Shown: in pieces, positions 1 through 10,238 of the stretch
Layout: every line of letters starts with the position of its first letter
Numbering within the stretch: the first letter of the stretch is position 1
From: Nostoc sp. JL33
GTDB lineage: Bacteria > Cyanobacteriota > Cyanobacteriia > Cyanobacteriales > Nostocaceae
Length of the DNA stretch: 64,000 nt
Assembly (NCBI RefSeq): GCF_017114985.1
Contig: NZ_JABXKP010000049.1
Coordinates: 165,643 to 229,642 of the forward strand
Direction of reading: 5' to 3'
The notes under the pieces: model-generated
The model's database searches: none
Seen by the model: the letters and a program-made list of their open reading frames with translations, nothing else
Told to the model about the DNA's origin: nothing
Program-made: the position numbers and the translations under genes

Positions 1-341
1 TAGCGATCGTGAAATTAATTTCATCAGGGAATCCCCTGTACAAGAAAACCTACCTTAATTTTGACGCCGACTTACTTACATTTATAATTCATTGTTCCTA
101 ATTTAGCAGATAGAAATTCATGTTTGCCAAATTTAAATACTTCTTTATAGTTAAGAATTGTAGTTATTTCGCGAAACAATTACACGGAGTTAGTTATCAA
201 TGTAAATAAACATATTTAAATACAAACTTGAGTATAAATAACTAGTTAGCCTTGGTTATTTATTAGCTTGGCATTGCCCAATCAACGAGGTAGTGCGAAC
301 TTTTGTTAGCTATAATTTGTGAATTTTTAATTACTAAAAAT
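1..341. other. AT-rich intergenic region before the first gene
   Basis: No open frame with coding character and no RNA gene is seen on either strand. The stretch is AT-rich and presumably holds the promoter of the downstream lipoprotein gene, but no promoter motif could be placed with confidence. Confidence 0.5.
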
Positions 342-3300
342 ATGATTATTAGATTTTTACTCCGTTGCTACTATAAAATTCTCCACCTCTTCCTTCGTGA
401 ACGCGTCCTTCTCTGCGAGACGCTGCGCGAACGCATCCTTCGAGGTTCGTTAAAAAAAATTGCACATTCCTCAAGTCGCAAGAGAAAAATACAGTTTATT
501 CTTCTCTTTACATTTATGCTAGGAATGACAGGGTGTAATTTTTTTGGGATCAACTCAAGTAAAGAACAACTCCCAACAGTTTCCCCACTCACGCCGCCGA
601 AATTACCAGATTGGATTGAACAAATTAGCCCGATTGGGGATGCGAAATCTCTTAACCAAATCCGCATCCGTTTTAAAGAAGCTTTAATCCCAGTTGAAAG
701 TCTTGATAGTCCAGAACAGCAAAAAATATTACAAAAATTTGCCCTTTCGCCGCCTTTACCCGGTCAATTTCGCTTTTTAACACCGCGTATGGTGGGATTT
801 CAAGCTGATAAAGCATTGCCAATAGCGACAAGATTTCAAGTCACTCTCAAAGCAGGTTTAGCCGATTTAAAAAATCATCACCTAGACAAAGATTTACCTT
901 GGACTTTCAATACCGAATCTATCAACCTGACTAATTTACCTGGTGTCAATCCCATTGAAAAGGCTGATATTGAACCAATTGATTTACAGCAGAAGTTACA
1001 GTTTACTTCAAATGTAGAATTGGATTTAGCTTCTCTACAAGAACATTTACAGTTAATCCCCGAAGGACAAAACAAGGGTGTAAGCTTTAAAGTTGAATTA
1101 AACAAACAAGAAAAACCATTAAAAAATGAAGAAGACCCTTTAGAAAAATTTGACCCTTCAGCACGCAATTGGATTTATAACCTCATCCCCCAGCAAAATC
1201 TCGAAAAAGCAACTCGTTATCGCCTGGTATTTTCTCCCGGAATACGTCCTGATTATGGTAATCTAGCTACAGAGAAAGAATTTGCCAGTAAGTTAGCAAC
1301 TTATTCGCCTTTGGCATTTCAGAAAATTAACTTTTACGGACAGCCAGATTCGGGGGGAACATTTGGAAGATTTCTTAAAGGGAGTCCACAGTTAGAATTT
1401 AATAATATCTTACTCCCAGATTCAGCTAAAGAAAATATTACGATTAATCCAGCACCGAAAGAAATTTCGAGAATTCTACAAGTAAATGATGAAGATAAAA
1501 TTGTCGGCATCAATCCTTATGCGCTAGAACCCGCCAAGACTTATACAATTACTATCGGTGCTAATCTCAAAGATAAGTTTGGACAGACTTTGGGTAAACC
1601 TGTCACACTTAAATATGATACTGGAGATTTAGCTGGGGATATCTGGGTACCATCAGATTTGAATATTTTCCCCACAAGTAAAGATTTACAGCTAAATATT
1701 AGTGCGGGAAATCTGCCAGAATCTAAATACAAAGCAGCTTATCGAGTAGTTAAACCGACAGATTTAGTTTATTTTAATAATAGTAGTGATTTATTACCAC
1801 AACCTTCTGATTGGCAAAGCTTTCAGGTATCGGGTAAGAAAAATCAATCAGTTGACATTGCTGTTCCTCTCCGAGAAAAAATAAGTGCTGCTACGGGAAT
1901 GTTAGCTTACGGAGTGCAAGCCCGCACTAATAAATATCAGGAGAATGGTAAGGAACTGTGGCGGGAACCGACAACTTACGGTTTAGTTGAATTGACGAAT
2001 TTGGGCGTATTTACTCAGTGGTTTCCTGAATCAGGCTTAATTCGCGTGAATCATCTTACAGATGGTTCGCCAGTGAAAGCGGCTGCTGTGGAAATTTATC
2101 AATCAAAATTACAGGCGAAATCTCGCCCGGAACCTATGCCTTGTGCAACAGGTAAAACTGATGACAATGGAATTTTTAGAATTGTTCGTGAAGCATTACC
2201 GCAATGTTATTCTGGAAATGAAAGCTCTAGTAAATCACCGCAATTATTAGTAATTGCCCGTGAAAATCAAGATTGGGCATTTGCTAGAACAGAAGAATAT
2301 AGCGGCAGTTATGGATATGGTATTGATGCGGGTTGGCAAGTTGGTAAACCAGAATCACGCGGAGTAATTTTCTCGGATAGACAGTTGTATCAACCAGGCG
2401 AAAAAGCTTGGTTGACTGGGTTTACTGACTACTTACAAAAGGGTGCAATTCAGCAAGATAAAAATGCTGGTTACCAATTAACTCTGGTAAATCCTGATGG
2501 AGAAAAGACCAATTTAGGTACGCAAACTACAAATGAATTTGGCACTTTTTCTCTGAAAATGCCAATTAAAACTACTCAGCGTTTAGGCTACTATACAATC
2601 CAGGCGAAGGGAAAGAATGGGCAAGAAATTTCTGGAGAATTTCGAGTAGCTGAGTTTAAGCCACCCAATTTTAAAGTCGAACTCAACTTAGATAAAGAAT
2701 TTGCTCTCATTGACGAGAAAGTTGATATTAATGCCACAAGTAATTATTTATTTGGTGCGCCTGTAGAAGGTGGCCAAGCAAAATATTTTATTACTCGCCA
2801 GCAGGCTAATTTTATTCCTAAAGGTTGGGAGGAATTTACTTTTGGTAGACAATGGTTGTGGCCGGAGGAAACTCCTACCATATCTAGTGATGTGTTGCAA
2901 ACTAATGCCCAACTAGATGTTAATGGTAAAAGTAGTCAGACTGTGAATGTGGCTAATGATTTACCATATCCGATGACTTACCGAGTAGATGTGCAAGTTG
3001 CAGATGTTTCTAATCTGTCTGTAGCGAATTCTAAAACTTTTACAGCTTTACCAAGTAATCGTCTTATCGGGTTAAAAAGTAATTTCATCGCTGATGCTGG
3101 TAAGGCTTTTCCCATTGAAGTGATTGTTACTGACCCTACAGGAAAACCGATAACAGGTCAACGGGTACGCCTGGAATTACAACAGATTAAATACAGCAGC
3201 GTCACGCAGTTGGTGGAAGGTAGCCGAACGCCAAAAAATCAAGTTGAATATAAAACAGTCGGACAAGCTGAAATTACATCTGCTAGCAATCCGCAATCGG

Positions 3301-6191
3301 TAAATTTGACAGCACCGGAATCTGCTTCATATCGGATTAGAGTTAATTTTAGCGATGCCAAAGGCGAATTAAGCGCCACAGATTTACAAATTTGGGCAAC
3401 TGGAGGAAATCCCGTATTTTGGGGTTCTAGAGAAGAAGATATCTTAGAAGTTAAATTAGATAAAAAAGAGTTCAAACCTGGTGAAACTGCTACTGCACTA
3501 ATTCAATCTCCCTATCCAGACGCAGAATTGTACTTTGCTGTAATTAAAGACAAGCCTCTTTATCAGCAAATTATCAAAGTTCAGGGAGGCACACCAAAAA
3601 TCCAGTTTCAAGTTACGCCAGAAATGCTGCCAAATGCAGCCATTGAAGCTGTGTTAGTCAGACAAGGTAAACCCATAAACCAAGTAGAAGCGGGAAGTTT
3701 AGAAAACTTGGTGAAGATTGGTTTTACACCTTTTAAAGTTAACTTAGAAGATAAGTATTTAAAACTCCAAGTTAAACCAGTGCAAGCATCACTAGAACCT
3801 GGTGCAGAGGAAACAGTTCAATTAGAATTGAAGGACAATCAAGGAAACCCCACCAAAGGACAGTTTACAGTCATGGTGGTAAATGAAGCGGTGTTACAAC
3901 TTTCTGGTTATCGTCCGCCAGATTTGGTAGATACAGTTTATGCAGAACAGCCAATATCTACCCGCTTTAGCGATAATCGACCAGATGTAATTTTACAACC
4001 ACAAGATGTAGCTAAACCCAAAGGTTGGGGTTATGGCGGTGGTTTCTCTACCGGTGCAGCTAATACTCGTACCCGCACCGATTTTCAAGCCTTAGCTTAC
4101 TACAACGGTTCTGTCCTCACCGATACAAATGGTACTGCACAGATAACCTTTAAACTCCCGGACGACTTAACTACATGGCGGGTGATGGCTGTCGCCACCG
4201 ATGGAAATCTGCGTTTCGGGAATGGGGACGCGACGTTTATCACCACAAAGCCACTGCTAACTAATGCCATCTTGCCACAATTTGCCCGTCCAGGCGATCG
4301 CATCCTCGCTGGTTTATCTGTAACTAATAACACTGGGACTACAGGAAATCTCTCAATTAATGGCGAACTTAGCGGTAATGTGAAGTTTGTTGATAAAAAC
4401 CCCACAAATACTTCTTTGCAAACCAAAGCTGAATCTGCAACTCATGCTTATCGCTTTCCAATCCTGGCGGATAGTGTGGGAGTTGCTAAAGTTCGCTTTA
4501 CCACTCAGCTAAATACAGCCGCAGATGCTTTTGAAGTTCCTTTGGAAATTAAGCCAATTGAAATTACAGAACAAGTCGTTGAAACTGGTGTCACTGAAAA
4601 AGAGGTGAAGATTCCTCTGAATGTTGATAAAAATACTTTCCCTGATGCGGGAGGTTTAGATATTCAATTGGCGAGTACTTTGATAACGGAGATTAAAGCA
4701 TCAGCAAAGCAAGTTTTAGAAGATGATGATTTGCCGTTTACTGAACCTGCTGCAAGTCAGTTAATAATTGCGGCTAATTTGCAAACTATTGCCCAAAAAT
4801 ATGGTCAGGCATTTGCAGAATTTAATCCTAGCCAACAGGCAAGTAAATCAATTGAAAAATTACAAAAACTCCAAATAGCAGATGGTGGTTTTGCTGCTTT
4901 TCCCGGACAAGAGAAATCCGACCCTTGGGTTTCTTCTTATACAGGTGAATCTTTGGCTAAAGCCAGTCAGGTGTTCCCTAATTTAGTCTATTCTGCAATG
5001 GTGTCTCGCCTGAAAGCTTATTTGCAAAAAGTTCTGGCGAATCCTGGAGAATACGATTTTTGCAAACAGCAATTATGTAAAAGACAACTGCAACTTAATG
5101 CTTTAATCGCACTTTCACAAATTGGGGAAAAACGCAATACTTTTCTTGCAGATATTTATGGACAACGCAATAACTTTGATGTCGTAACTCAAATTAAACT
5201 AGCGCGATACTTATCTCAATTCCCAGAATGGCAAGATGAATCTCAACAGATGGTGAACACATTACAACAAAATATCTATGAAACTGGTCGCACAGCAGTT
5301 GTAAGTTTACCAGATAGTTGGGGATGGATGAGTTCATCTACCGCGACGCAGGCGGAAGCTTTACGATTATTTATTGCCAAGCAGAGTAAACCCGAAGTTA
5401 TAGATAAGTTATTCCAAAGTCTTCTCGCATTACGACGGAATGGCACATGGCAAACTAACTATAATAATGCTCAAGCCTTAACAGCTTTGGTAGAATATAG
5501 CCAACTGCAACCCACGCCGCCTAATTTTGTTGCCACAGTGCAATTAGCTGGTAATAAGTTAGGAGAAAATCGCTTTGAAGGCTATCAAAATCCTAGTTTA
5601 CAGCTAAATGTGCCGATGAATAAATTACCTCGTGGCCGTAATGATTTAACGCTGCAAAAATCAGGTAATGGCACTTTGCACTATCTGGTTGCTTATAATT
5701 ATCGCTTGCAAGGAAATCAATCAGGCAGATTTAACGGCTTACGCATAACACGAGAAATTAGTCAAGTAAATAAAGAGAAAGTTTTACAAAAAACAGGTCT
5801 TTATGCTTTCGATAAACCCTTGACTTTAACCTCTGGACAGGTGTTTGATATTGGTTTAGAAATCATCGCCGATCATCCCGTAGATCATATAGTAATTAAA
5901 GATCCGCTACCATCGGGTTTTGAGGCGGTGGATGCGAGTTTTCAAACTACCACAGCTGCATTACAAGCAAAAGCCGATAGCTGGGAACTTGGGTTTAAGA
6001 ATGTGTACCGCGATCGCATTATCGCCTATGCCGACCACCTAGAACCAGGAGTTTATAGCTTGCATTACTTAGTCCGTTCTGTGACTCCTGGGACATTTTC
6101 TTGGCCTGGTGCCCAAGTTCACTTGCAATATGCACCAGAAGAATTTGGACGTACTGCTGAGTCTACATTAATACTGGAGGATGGAAAATAA
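342..6191 (+). CDS. Alpha-2-macroglobulin family lipoprotein, no thioester
   Basis: Bacterial alpha-2-macroglobulin-like protein, probably anchored in a membrane and thought from the family to trap attacking proteases. The ORF opens at a TTG (303), but the ATG at 342 is a better start. A basic stretch, a hydrophobic segment and a lipobox (LGMTGC) put the lipidated cysteine at residue 78 of the long ORF. A macroglobulin segment (FSDRQLYQPGEKAW) lies near residue 690 and the conserved A2M block (LPDDLTTWRVMAVATD) near 1290, followed by an alpha-helical thioester-type domain. Where thioester members carry CxEQ this protein reads PFTEPAASQ, so it cannot form the covalent bond and resembles thioester-less forms such as E. 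coli YfaS. No pbpC neighbour is present. Some 50 residues precede the lipoprotein signal and partly derive from a dispersed repeat, so the true N-terminus is uncertain. Confidence 0.85.
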   Translation: MIIRFLLRCYYKILHLFLRERVLLCETLRERILRGSLKKIAHSSSRKRKIQFILLFTFMLGMTGCNFFGINSSKEQLPTVSPLTPPKLPDWIEQISPIGDAKSLNQIRIRFKEALIPVESLDSPEQQKILQKFALSPPLPGQFRFLTPRMVGFQADKALPIATRFQVTLKAGLADLKNHHLDKDLPWTFNTESINLTNLPGVNPIEKADIEPIDLQQKLQFTSNVELDLASLQEHLQLIPEGQNKGVSFKVELNKQEKPLKNEEDPLEKFDPSARNWIYNLIPQQNLEKATRYRLVFSPGIRPDYGNLATEKEFASKLATYSPLAFQKINFYGQPDSGGTFGRFLKGSPQLEFNNILLPDSAKENITINPAPKEISRILQVNDEDKIVGINPYALEPAKTYTITIGANLKDKFGQTLGKPVTLKYDTGDLAGDIWVPSDLNIFPTSKDLQLNISAGNLPESKYKAAYRVVKPTDLVYFNNSSDLLPQPSDWQSFQVSGKKNQSVDIAVPLREKISAATGMLAYGVQARTNKYQENGKELWREPTTYGLVELTNLGVFTQWFPESGLIRVNHLTDGSPVKAAAVEIYQSKLQAKSRPEPMPCATGKTDDNGIFRIVREALPQCYSGNESSSKSPQLLVIARENQDWAFARTEEYSGSYGYGIDAGWQVGKPESRGVIFSDRQLYQPGEKAWLTGFTDYLQKGAIQQDKNAGYQLTLVNPDGEKTNLGTQTTNEFGTFSLKMPIKTTQRLGYYTIQAKGKNGQEISGEFRVAEFKPPNFKVELNLDKEFALIDEKVDINATSNYLFGAPVEGGQAKYFITRQQANFIPKGWEEFTFGRQWLWPEETPTISSDVLQTNAQLDVNGKSSQTVNVANDLPYPMTYRVDVQVADVSNLSVANSKTFTALPSNRLIGLKSNFIADAGKAFPIEVIVTDPTGKPITGQRVRLELQQIKYSSVTQLVEGSRTPKNQVEYKTVGQAEITSASNPQSVNLTAPESASYRIRVNFSDAKGELSATDLQIWATGGNPVFWGSREEDILEVKLDKKEFKPGETATALIQSPYPDAELYFAVIKDKPLYQQIIKVQGGTPKIQFQVTPEMLPNAAIEAVLVRQGKPINQVEAGSLENLVKIGFTPFKVNLEDKYLKLQVKPVQASLEPGAEETVQLELKDNQGNPTKGQFTVMVVNEAVLQLSGYRPPDLVDTVYAEQPISTRFSDNRPDVILQPQDVAKPKGWGYGGGFSTGAANTRTRTDFQALAYYNGSVLTDTNGTAQITFKLPDDLTTWRVMAVATDGNLRFGNGDATFITTKPLLTNAILPQFARPGDRILAGLSVTNNTGTTGNLSINGELSGNVKFVDKNPTNTSLQTKAESATHAYRFPILADSVGVAKVRFTTQLNTAADAFEVPLEIKPIEITEQVVETGVTEKEVKIPLNVDKNTFPDAGGLDIQLASTLITEIKASAKQVLEDDDLPFTEPAASQLIIAANLQTIAQKYGQAFAEFNPSQQASKSIEKLQKLQIADGGFAAFPGQEKSDPWVSSYTGESLAKASQVFPNLVYSAMVSRLKAYLQKVLANPGEYDFCKQQLCKRQLQLNALIALSQIGEKRNTFLADIYGQRNNFDVVTQIKLARYLSQFPEWQDESQQMVNTLQQNIYETGRTAVVSLPDSWGWMSSSTATQAEALRLFIAKQSKPEVIDKLFQSLLALRRNGTWQTNYNNAQALTALVEYSQLQPTPPNFVATVQLAGNKLGENRFEGYQNPSLQLNVPMNKLPRGRNDLTLQKSGNGTLHYLVAYNYRLQGNQSGRFNGLRITREISQVNKEKVLQKTGLYAFDKPLTLTSGQVFDIGLEIIADHPVDHIVIKDPLPSGFEAVDASFQTTTAALQAKADSWELGFKNVYRDRIIAYADHLEPGVYSLHYLVRSVTPGTFSWPGAQVHLQYAPEEFGRTAESTLILEDGK
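387..446. repeat. Dispersed repeat fragment inside the 5' end of the A2M gene
   Basis: The 17-mer GAGACGCTGCGCGAACG at 417-433 recurs in reverse complement at 54396-54412 inside the MITE-like element. Here it lies between the start codon and the lipoprotein signal and translates as an arginine-rich stretch (RERVLLCETLRERILRG) unlike a signal peptide. The outer limits of the fragment are estimated. Confidence 0.6.
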
Positions 6192-6270
6192 TAATTGTAG
6201 TTTATTGCATTTCTGCAACTGCAAGTAAAGTATAATCAAAATAATCACGGTAAGATTCGCTCTATTTAGC

Positions 6271-6810
6271 TTGGATAAACCCCAAGAGTTAGTATTAACT
6301 AAATTAGAAGAAGGACTACCCGCTATAACTCCATCTTTTGGAGCAGCTTTAGCAGAAGCTTGTGCGGTGTGTTTGGAGGATCAAGGTCATTTACAGGGTG
6401 TAGAACTCACAGTTAATGGAGAATTTACCGCCAGATTTAGACTATATTGGCAACCTGTTACACAGCAAATGCTCCGTTGCTGGAATGATAAAGAGTTCAC
6501 CACAGAACAAGCAGCTTATGGCATTGCTTTTATGCTCATCAGACAATTAACTCAGTTTACAGTCATTGAGCGATCGCGCAAAGGCACTGGATTTGATTAT
6601 TGGTTAGGTAGCGAAGATGAAGCAGGTGAACTCCCGTTTCAAAATAAAGTAAGGCTGGAAGTTTCAGGTATACGTAAAGCAGATGATAGCAGGGTTAGAG
6701 CTAGAATAAAACAAAAAATCGAGCAAACTAATCCTTCTGATGGCGAATTTCCAGCCTACATTATTATTGTTGAATTTAGCAGACCCCTATCTTTTATTAT
6801 GGAAAAATGA
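6271..6810 (+). CDS. Conserved hypothetical protein, first of a coupled pair
   Basis: Unrecognised 179-aa soluble protein with no signal peptide or membrane segment. The frame is closed by a TAA at 6226-6228, and the only standard start codon is the TTG at 6271, without a clear Shine-Dalgarno sequence. The fold looks mixed alpha/beta, with hydrophobic strands near the end (PAYIIIVEF). Its stop overlaps the ATG of the next gene in an ATGA, so the two are probably co-translated and may act together. It lies 79 bp after the macroglobulin gene and could share its transcript. No function is proposed. Confidence 0.6.
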   Translation: MDKPQELVLTKLEEGLPAITPSFGAALAEACAVCLEDQGHLQGVELTVNGEFTARFRLYWQPVTQQMLRCWNDKEFTTEQAAYGIAFMLIRQLTQFTVIERSRKGTGFDYWLGSEDEAGELPFQNKVRLEVSGIRKADDSRVRARIKQKIEQTNPSDGEFPAYIIIVEFSRPLSFIMEK

Positions 6811-7208
6811 GTCAGATTCAGGAGTTGCATAAACAGGCGATGGATTTGGCCGAAGCAGCTTTTATTGCTAAACTCAGAGGAGATTTAAAGCAAGCTAGTC
6901 ACGTTTCTCGACAAGCTTTTGAAAAAGAATCTCAAGCTGCTGCACTCATTGCCAATCAACTTGATGCCGAGCCGACTCGTTCAGTATTACATCGCAGTGC
7001 TGCAACTCTTGCAATAGACTGTGGTGAATTTCGAGCGGCAGAACGTTTGATTGCGATCGCATTATCAGGAAATCCACCCCAAAAAATTGCCCAAGATCTG
7101 AAAGATTTATTCATTAAAATAAATTTACGCCCATATTTTGAGCGTCACGGGCTTACTTTTGATGAAGAAAAATTGCGAAATCTAATAGTAGATAAACAGG
7201 GTAGTTGA
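6807..7208 (+). CDS. Hypothetical helical (TPR-like) protein, second of pair
   Basis: A 133-aa protein that looks wholly alpha-helical. Alanine-rich helix pairs (AEAAFIAKLRGDLKQASHVSRQAFEKE, then LHRSAATLAIDCGEFRAAERLIAIAL) resemble two tetratricopeptide-type repeats, suggesting a protein-binding adaptor. The start overlaps the stop of the preceding gene by four bases (ATGA), indicating translational coupling. No enzyme motif is seen. Function unknown; a role as partner of the 179-aa protein is inferred from the coupling alone. Confidence 0.6.
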   Translation: MSQIQELHKQAMDLAEAAFIAKLRGDLKQASHVSRQAFEKESQAAALIANQLDAEPTRSVLHRSAATLAIDCGEFRAAERLIAIALSGNPPQKIAQDLKDLFIKINLRPYFERHGLTFDEEKLRNLIVDKQGS

Positions 7209-7311
7209 AAGACAGGCGATCGCGCTACTCTAAGGGTAATTATAATAAATGGCGATCGGATTATTGCTTACGCCATCTTGAACCATTCTCTGGTCTGAGA
7301 CTAAACTATAA

Positions 7312-10101
7312 CTATTTATTTTCATAATATTTTCGTAGTTTTCTCAATACCTTAGCTTTTCTATTACGACGTATTTTTTTTAATGCCTTATCTGCTTCCT
7401 CACGCACCCATTCACTTTTATCAGTGAGAAGAATGTTTAGCTTTTGTTGTAATAACTCTGAAGTATCACCTAGATTGACTAAAGCCTCAGCTACAAATGT
7501 GAGTACAAAAGTCTCTTCCTCTGAAAGCAAATTTTGTAACTCTCGAACCACTAGCTTGGAGTTATTCCCTAGTTTGCCCAAAGCCTCAGCAGCACTGGCA
7601 CGTATAGCAAAATCCTGATTTTTGAGCAGCTTTAGTAACTCGTAAACAACTAACTCAGAGTTATTACCTAAATTGCCCAAAGCCTCAGCAGCGATAAGAC
7701 GCACACCTAGTTCTTTATCTATCAATAGTATCAGCAGCCCTTGCAGGACTAATTCAGAAGCAGTATTTAACTTGTACAAAACTTTAGATGCGCTAACACG
7801 CACACTCAAATCCTTATTTGCCATCAGTGCTAATAGCTCTTGCAGCAAAGGCTCTGAGGTATTACCTAACGTACTCAACGCCTCACACGAACTGAGACGT
7901 ACCAAAGTAATATCATCTGTAAGCATTCTTAATAGTGCTTGCTGTACTAGCTCAGAAGTATTACCTAAGTTACCCAATGCTTCGACTGCCATACGACGCA
8001 CTAAAGCAACTTCATCTGTAAGTAGATATAATATTCCTTGTAGAAATGGTTTTGAGTCATTGCCTAATATACCTAACGCCTCAGCAGCATTAGCACGCAC
8101 ATTATAATCCACATCTGCAAGCAATACCAGTAGCTTTTCTAGTACAGGATCTGAAGCATTGCCTAACTTACCCAACGCCTCAGCAGCACTCCCTCGCACC
8201 TTAGCATCCTCATGTTTTAAAGCTCTAAGGATTTCAGGAACCGCAGATTTGGCTAATGAACCAATATTTCCTATTTCTTCGGCAGCACGTTGCCTATCTT
8301 CTGCGTTTGCCTCTGGAGCAGACAAGTTGGTAATAAGTAGCCGAATACGTCGCTTCATTTGTTCTTGTTTTAGTACTTCCGGATCTAGTCCTGCGAGTTT
8401 ACCTAGTTCTTCTGCCACGAAAGCAGGTACTTTAGCCTCTGAGCCTTTAGCAATACAACATTCTCTCACTGCCAGCAAAAAACCTTTAATTTCTTCCTGT
8501 GGTTTACTCTCCGCTTGTGCCAAGAATTCGCGCCAAAATACCTCATTTTCACAGTAATGCTCTAGCAAATATAACCCAGCCAAATACTCAGCCAACGGAT
8601 CGAGAGCAAAGCGGATTTGGTCGTTATTGTATCCAATTGATTTAATCAGACGCAGATAATTTTCAAAATAGTTAAGGCACGCTTCTGCATTAGTTCCACC
8701 CAAAGCTACAACAACAGATTCACGTTTTACAGGTTTTGGTTTATAGTCGCCTTCAAGGCATTTCCAAGCAATTACCTTAGCATCTTCTTTAACAGTGGGG
8801 TATTGATTTCTGGTGTCTATTTCCCCCTGGCTATTTAGCTTTTCTAGGTGGTCAATTATCAAATCAGGAATGTTGTCAAGGGAACTTTCTGATGCTGATG
8901 AATTCTCTTTAGCGTTAATCATCCGCTCTGCATAAAGTTTAGCCAGTAAAACTGTAATTGTTTTCTTGTCTCCTACTATGCGTGCGAGTTGGGCACATTC
9001 TTGCAAAAATTCCTCCTGTTCATCCTCAAATAGAGTCCACTTTTCGCACTTCTTCAAGTACTGTTCGATAAAATATGCTAACTTCCCACCATCAAAGCGG
9101 AGAGTCTTAATTTTGCAGTCAATTCCTTGAAATTTTTCCTCAAGGCGTGAGGTAACTATTAAAGCATTAGCTGAAAATTTTAGATCATTAGGATTAATCT
9201 TACCTTGGGTTGGTTTACTCATCTCTGATAAATGATCCACAATCAAGAGAATTCGGCGCTGTCGCAGGAGTTGTTCTACGAGCAATTCATCAACAATTGT
9301 TTGCTCACTATCGATCAATTCCTGGATCTGTCCCATAATTGCTTCTATCAGAGGCTTCATCCCTTCCCCTGGTTGCGAGTCAAGTTCTTCCTCAATTAGA
9401 ACTGGTAACATCAAGTGTGTAGTCAGGCGTTTGGACTTGTCTTTTTCCATTGCCCATTTAGCAATCTGGCAGGCAATCGTCGTTTTTCCCGAACCTCCCT
9501 CTCCCCAAATCAGTAGTCGTACTCGCTTTTCTTGGGCAAAGCTTTCTCTTAATGTTTCCGCTGTTAATTCCTCTATTTCTTGCTTATTTAATAGCACTGG
9601 GAGAGAAACATAATCCTTGCGCTCATCAACAGTTTCATTCTCCAGAAATTTCTTCTGGAAAATATCAATGTGTTTCCCAACCCAAGCATCTAGAACTCTG
9701 GAACGGTACTTGAGCCAAATCACAAAACCAAGTGGGAGTTTGAACTCTGGGAACATTCCTATTTTTGGAATCTTCACTTCCGCAGGTAGTCGGAGTAGCA
9801 ATAGAGGATAAAACCGCAGAACTCCCAGGTACAAAACCACTACAATCCCAAATGCAGCGGCTGTTACAGTCCAAGGTAGATCCTGTTTTTTCTCTTGCGT
9901 TGGCGGATTTGTCTTTATTACCTCAGCAGGTTTAATCGATTGTGGTGTAGATTGCGCTGATGTTTGAGCAGACAAGAGACTATTGTTTTGCTTAGTATTT
10001 GCTTGCGCCCAATTATGACTTGTCAACAACAGGGGAAATGCAACTCCCAAAAGGGAAACTTTCAGCAATCCTAAGAAAGGTAGCCTTGTATACTTATTCA
10101 T
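7312..10101 (-). CDS. Membrane-anchored NACHT-type NTPase with HEAT repeats
   Basis: A 929-aa STAND-type NTPase. An N-terminal hydrophobic segment (about 10-34, ending WAQA) looks like a signal peptide or anchor, and a second membrane span lies at about 75-103. The NTPase domain follows, with Walker A GEGGSGKT at 200-207 and a Walker B-like strand (RRILLIVDHLSE) near 280. From about residue 600 to the end there are roughly nine to ten HEAT/PBS-lyase-like repeats (EALGNLGN, VRxxAAEALG). In related NLR-like proteins the repeats sense a ligand and the NACHT module oligomerises; here an effector domain is not obvious and the membrane segment might serve as one. It is a single gene, convergent with the unknown pair upstream. 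Whether it acts in signalling or in phage defence cannot be read from sequence. Confidence 0.8.
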   Translation of the reverse strand: MNKYTRLPFLGLLKVSLLGVAFPLLLTSHNWAQANTKQNNSLLSAQTSAQSTPQSIKPAEVIKTNPPTQEKKQDLPWTVTAAAFGIVVVLYLGVLRFYPLLLLRLPAEVKIPKIGMFPEFKLPLGFVIWLKYRSRVLDAWVGKHIDIFQKKFLENETVDERKDYVSLPVLLNKQEIEELTAETLRESFAQEKRVRLLIWGEGGSGKTTIACQIAKWAMEKDKSKRLTTHLMLPVLIEEELDSQPGEGMKPLIEAIMGQIQELIDSEQTIVDELLVEQLLRQRRILLIVDHLSEMSKPTQGKINPNDLKFSANALIVTSRLEEKFQGIDCKIKTLRFDGGKLAYFIEQYLKKCEKWTLFEDEQEEFLQECAQLARIVGDKKTITVLLAKLYAERMINAKENSSASESSLDNIPDLIIDHLEKLNSQGEIDTRNQYPTVKEDAKVIAWKCLEGDYKPKPVKRESVVVALGGTNAEACLNYFENYLRLIKSIGYNNDQIRFALDPLAEYLAGLYLLEHYCENEVFWREFLAQAESKPQEEIKGFLLAVRECCIAKGSEAKVPAFVAEELGKLAGLDPEVLKQEQMKRRIRLLITNLSAPEANAEDRQRAAEEIGNIGSLAKSAVPEILRALKHEDAKVRGSAAEALGKLGNASDPVLEKLLVLLADVDYNVRANAAEALGILGNDSKPFLQGILYLLTDEVALVRRMAVEALGNLGNTSELVQQALLRMLTDDITLVRLSSCEALSTLGNTSEPLLQELLALMANKDLSVRVSASKVLYKLNTASELVLQGLLILLIDKELGVRLIAAEALGNLGNNSELVVYELLKLLKNQDFAIRASAAEALGKLGNNSKLVVRELQNLLSEEETFVLTFVAEALVNLGDTSELLQQKLNILLTDKSEWVREEADKALKKIRRNRKAKVLRKLRKYYENK

Positions 10102-10238
10102 GAACTGGGCGCAGGAGGTAGGTTACTGAGATTTTATGGTAATTATCACGTTTTGCCCAGGTAAACTAGTGTAGACGCACTCAAGGCTTCTCGCTAAATA
10201 ATCGCTCTTTGCCAGCTATAACCAAATTACAAATGCGA

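Noticed and set aside
7424-8557. Several plus-strand frames with SLPKASAAL-type repeats
   Set aside because: Antisense to the HEAT repeats of the NACHT protein.
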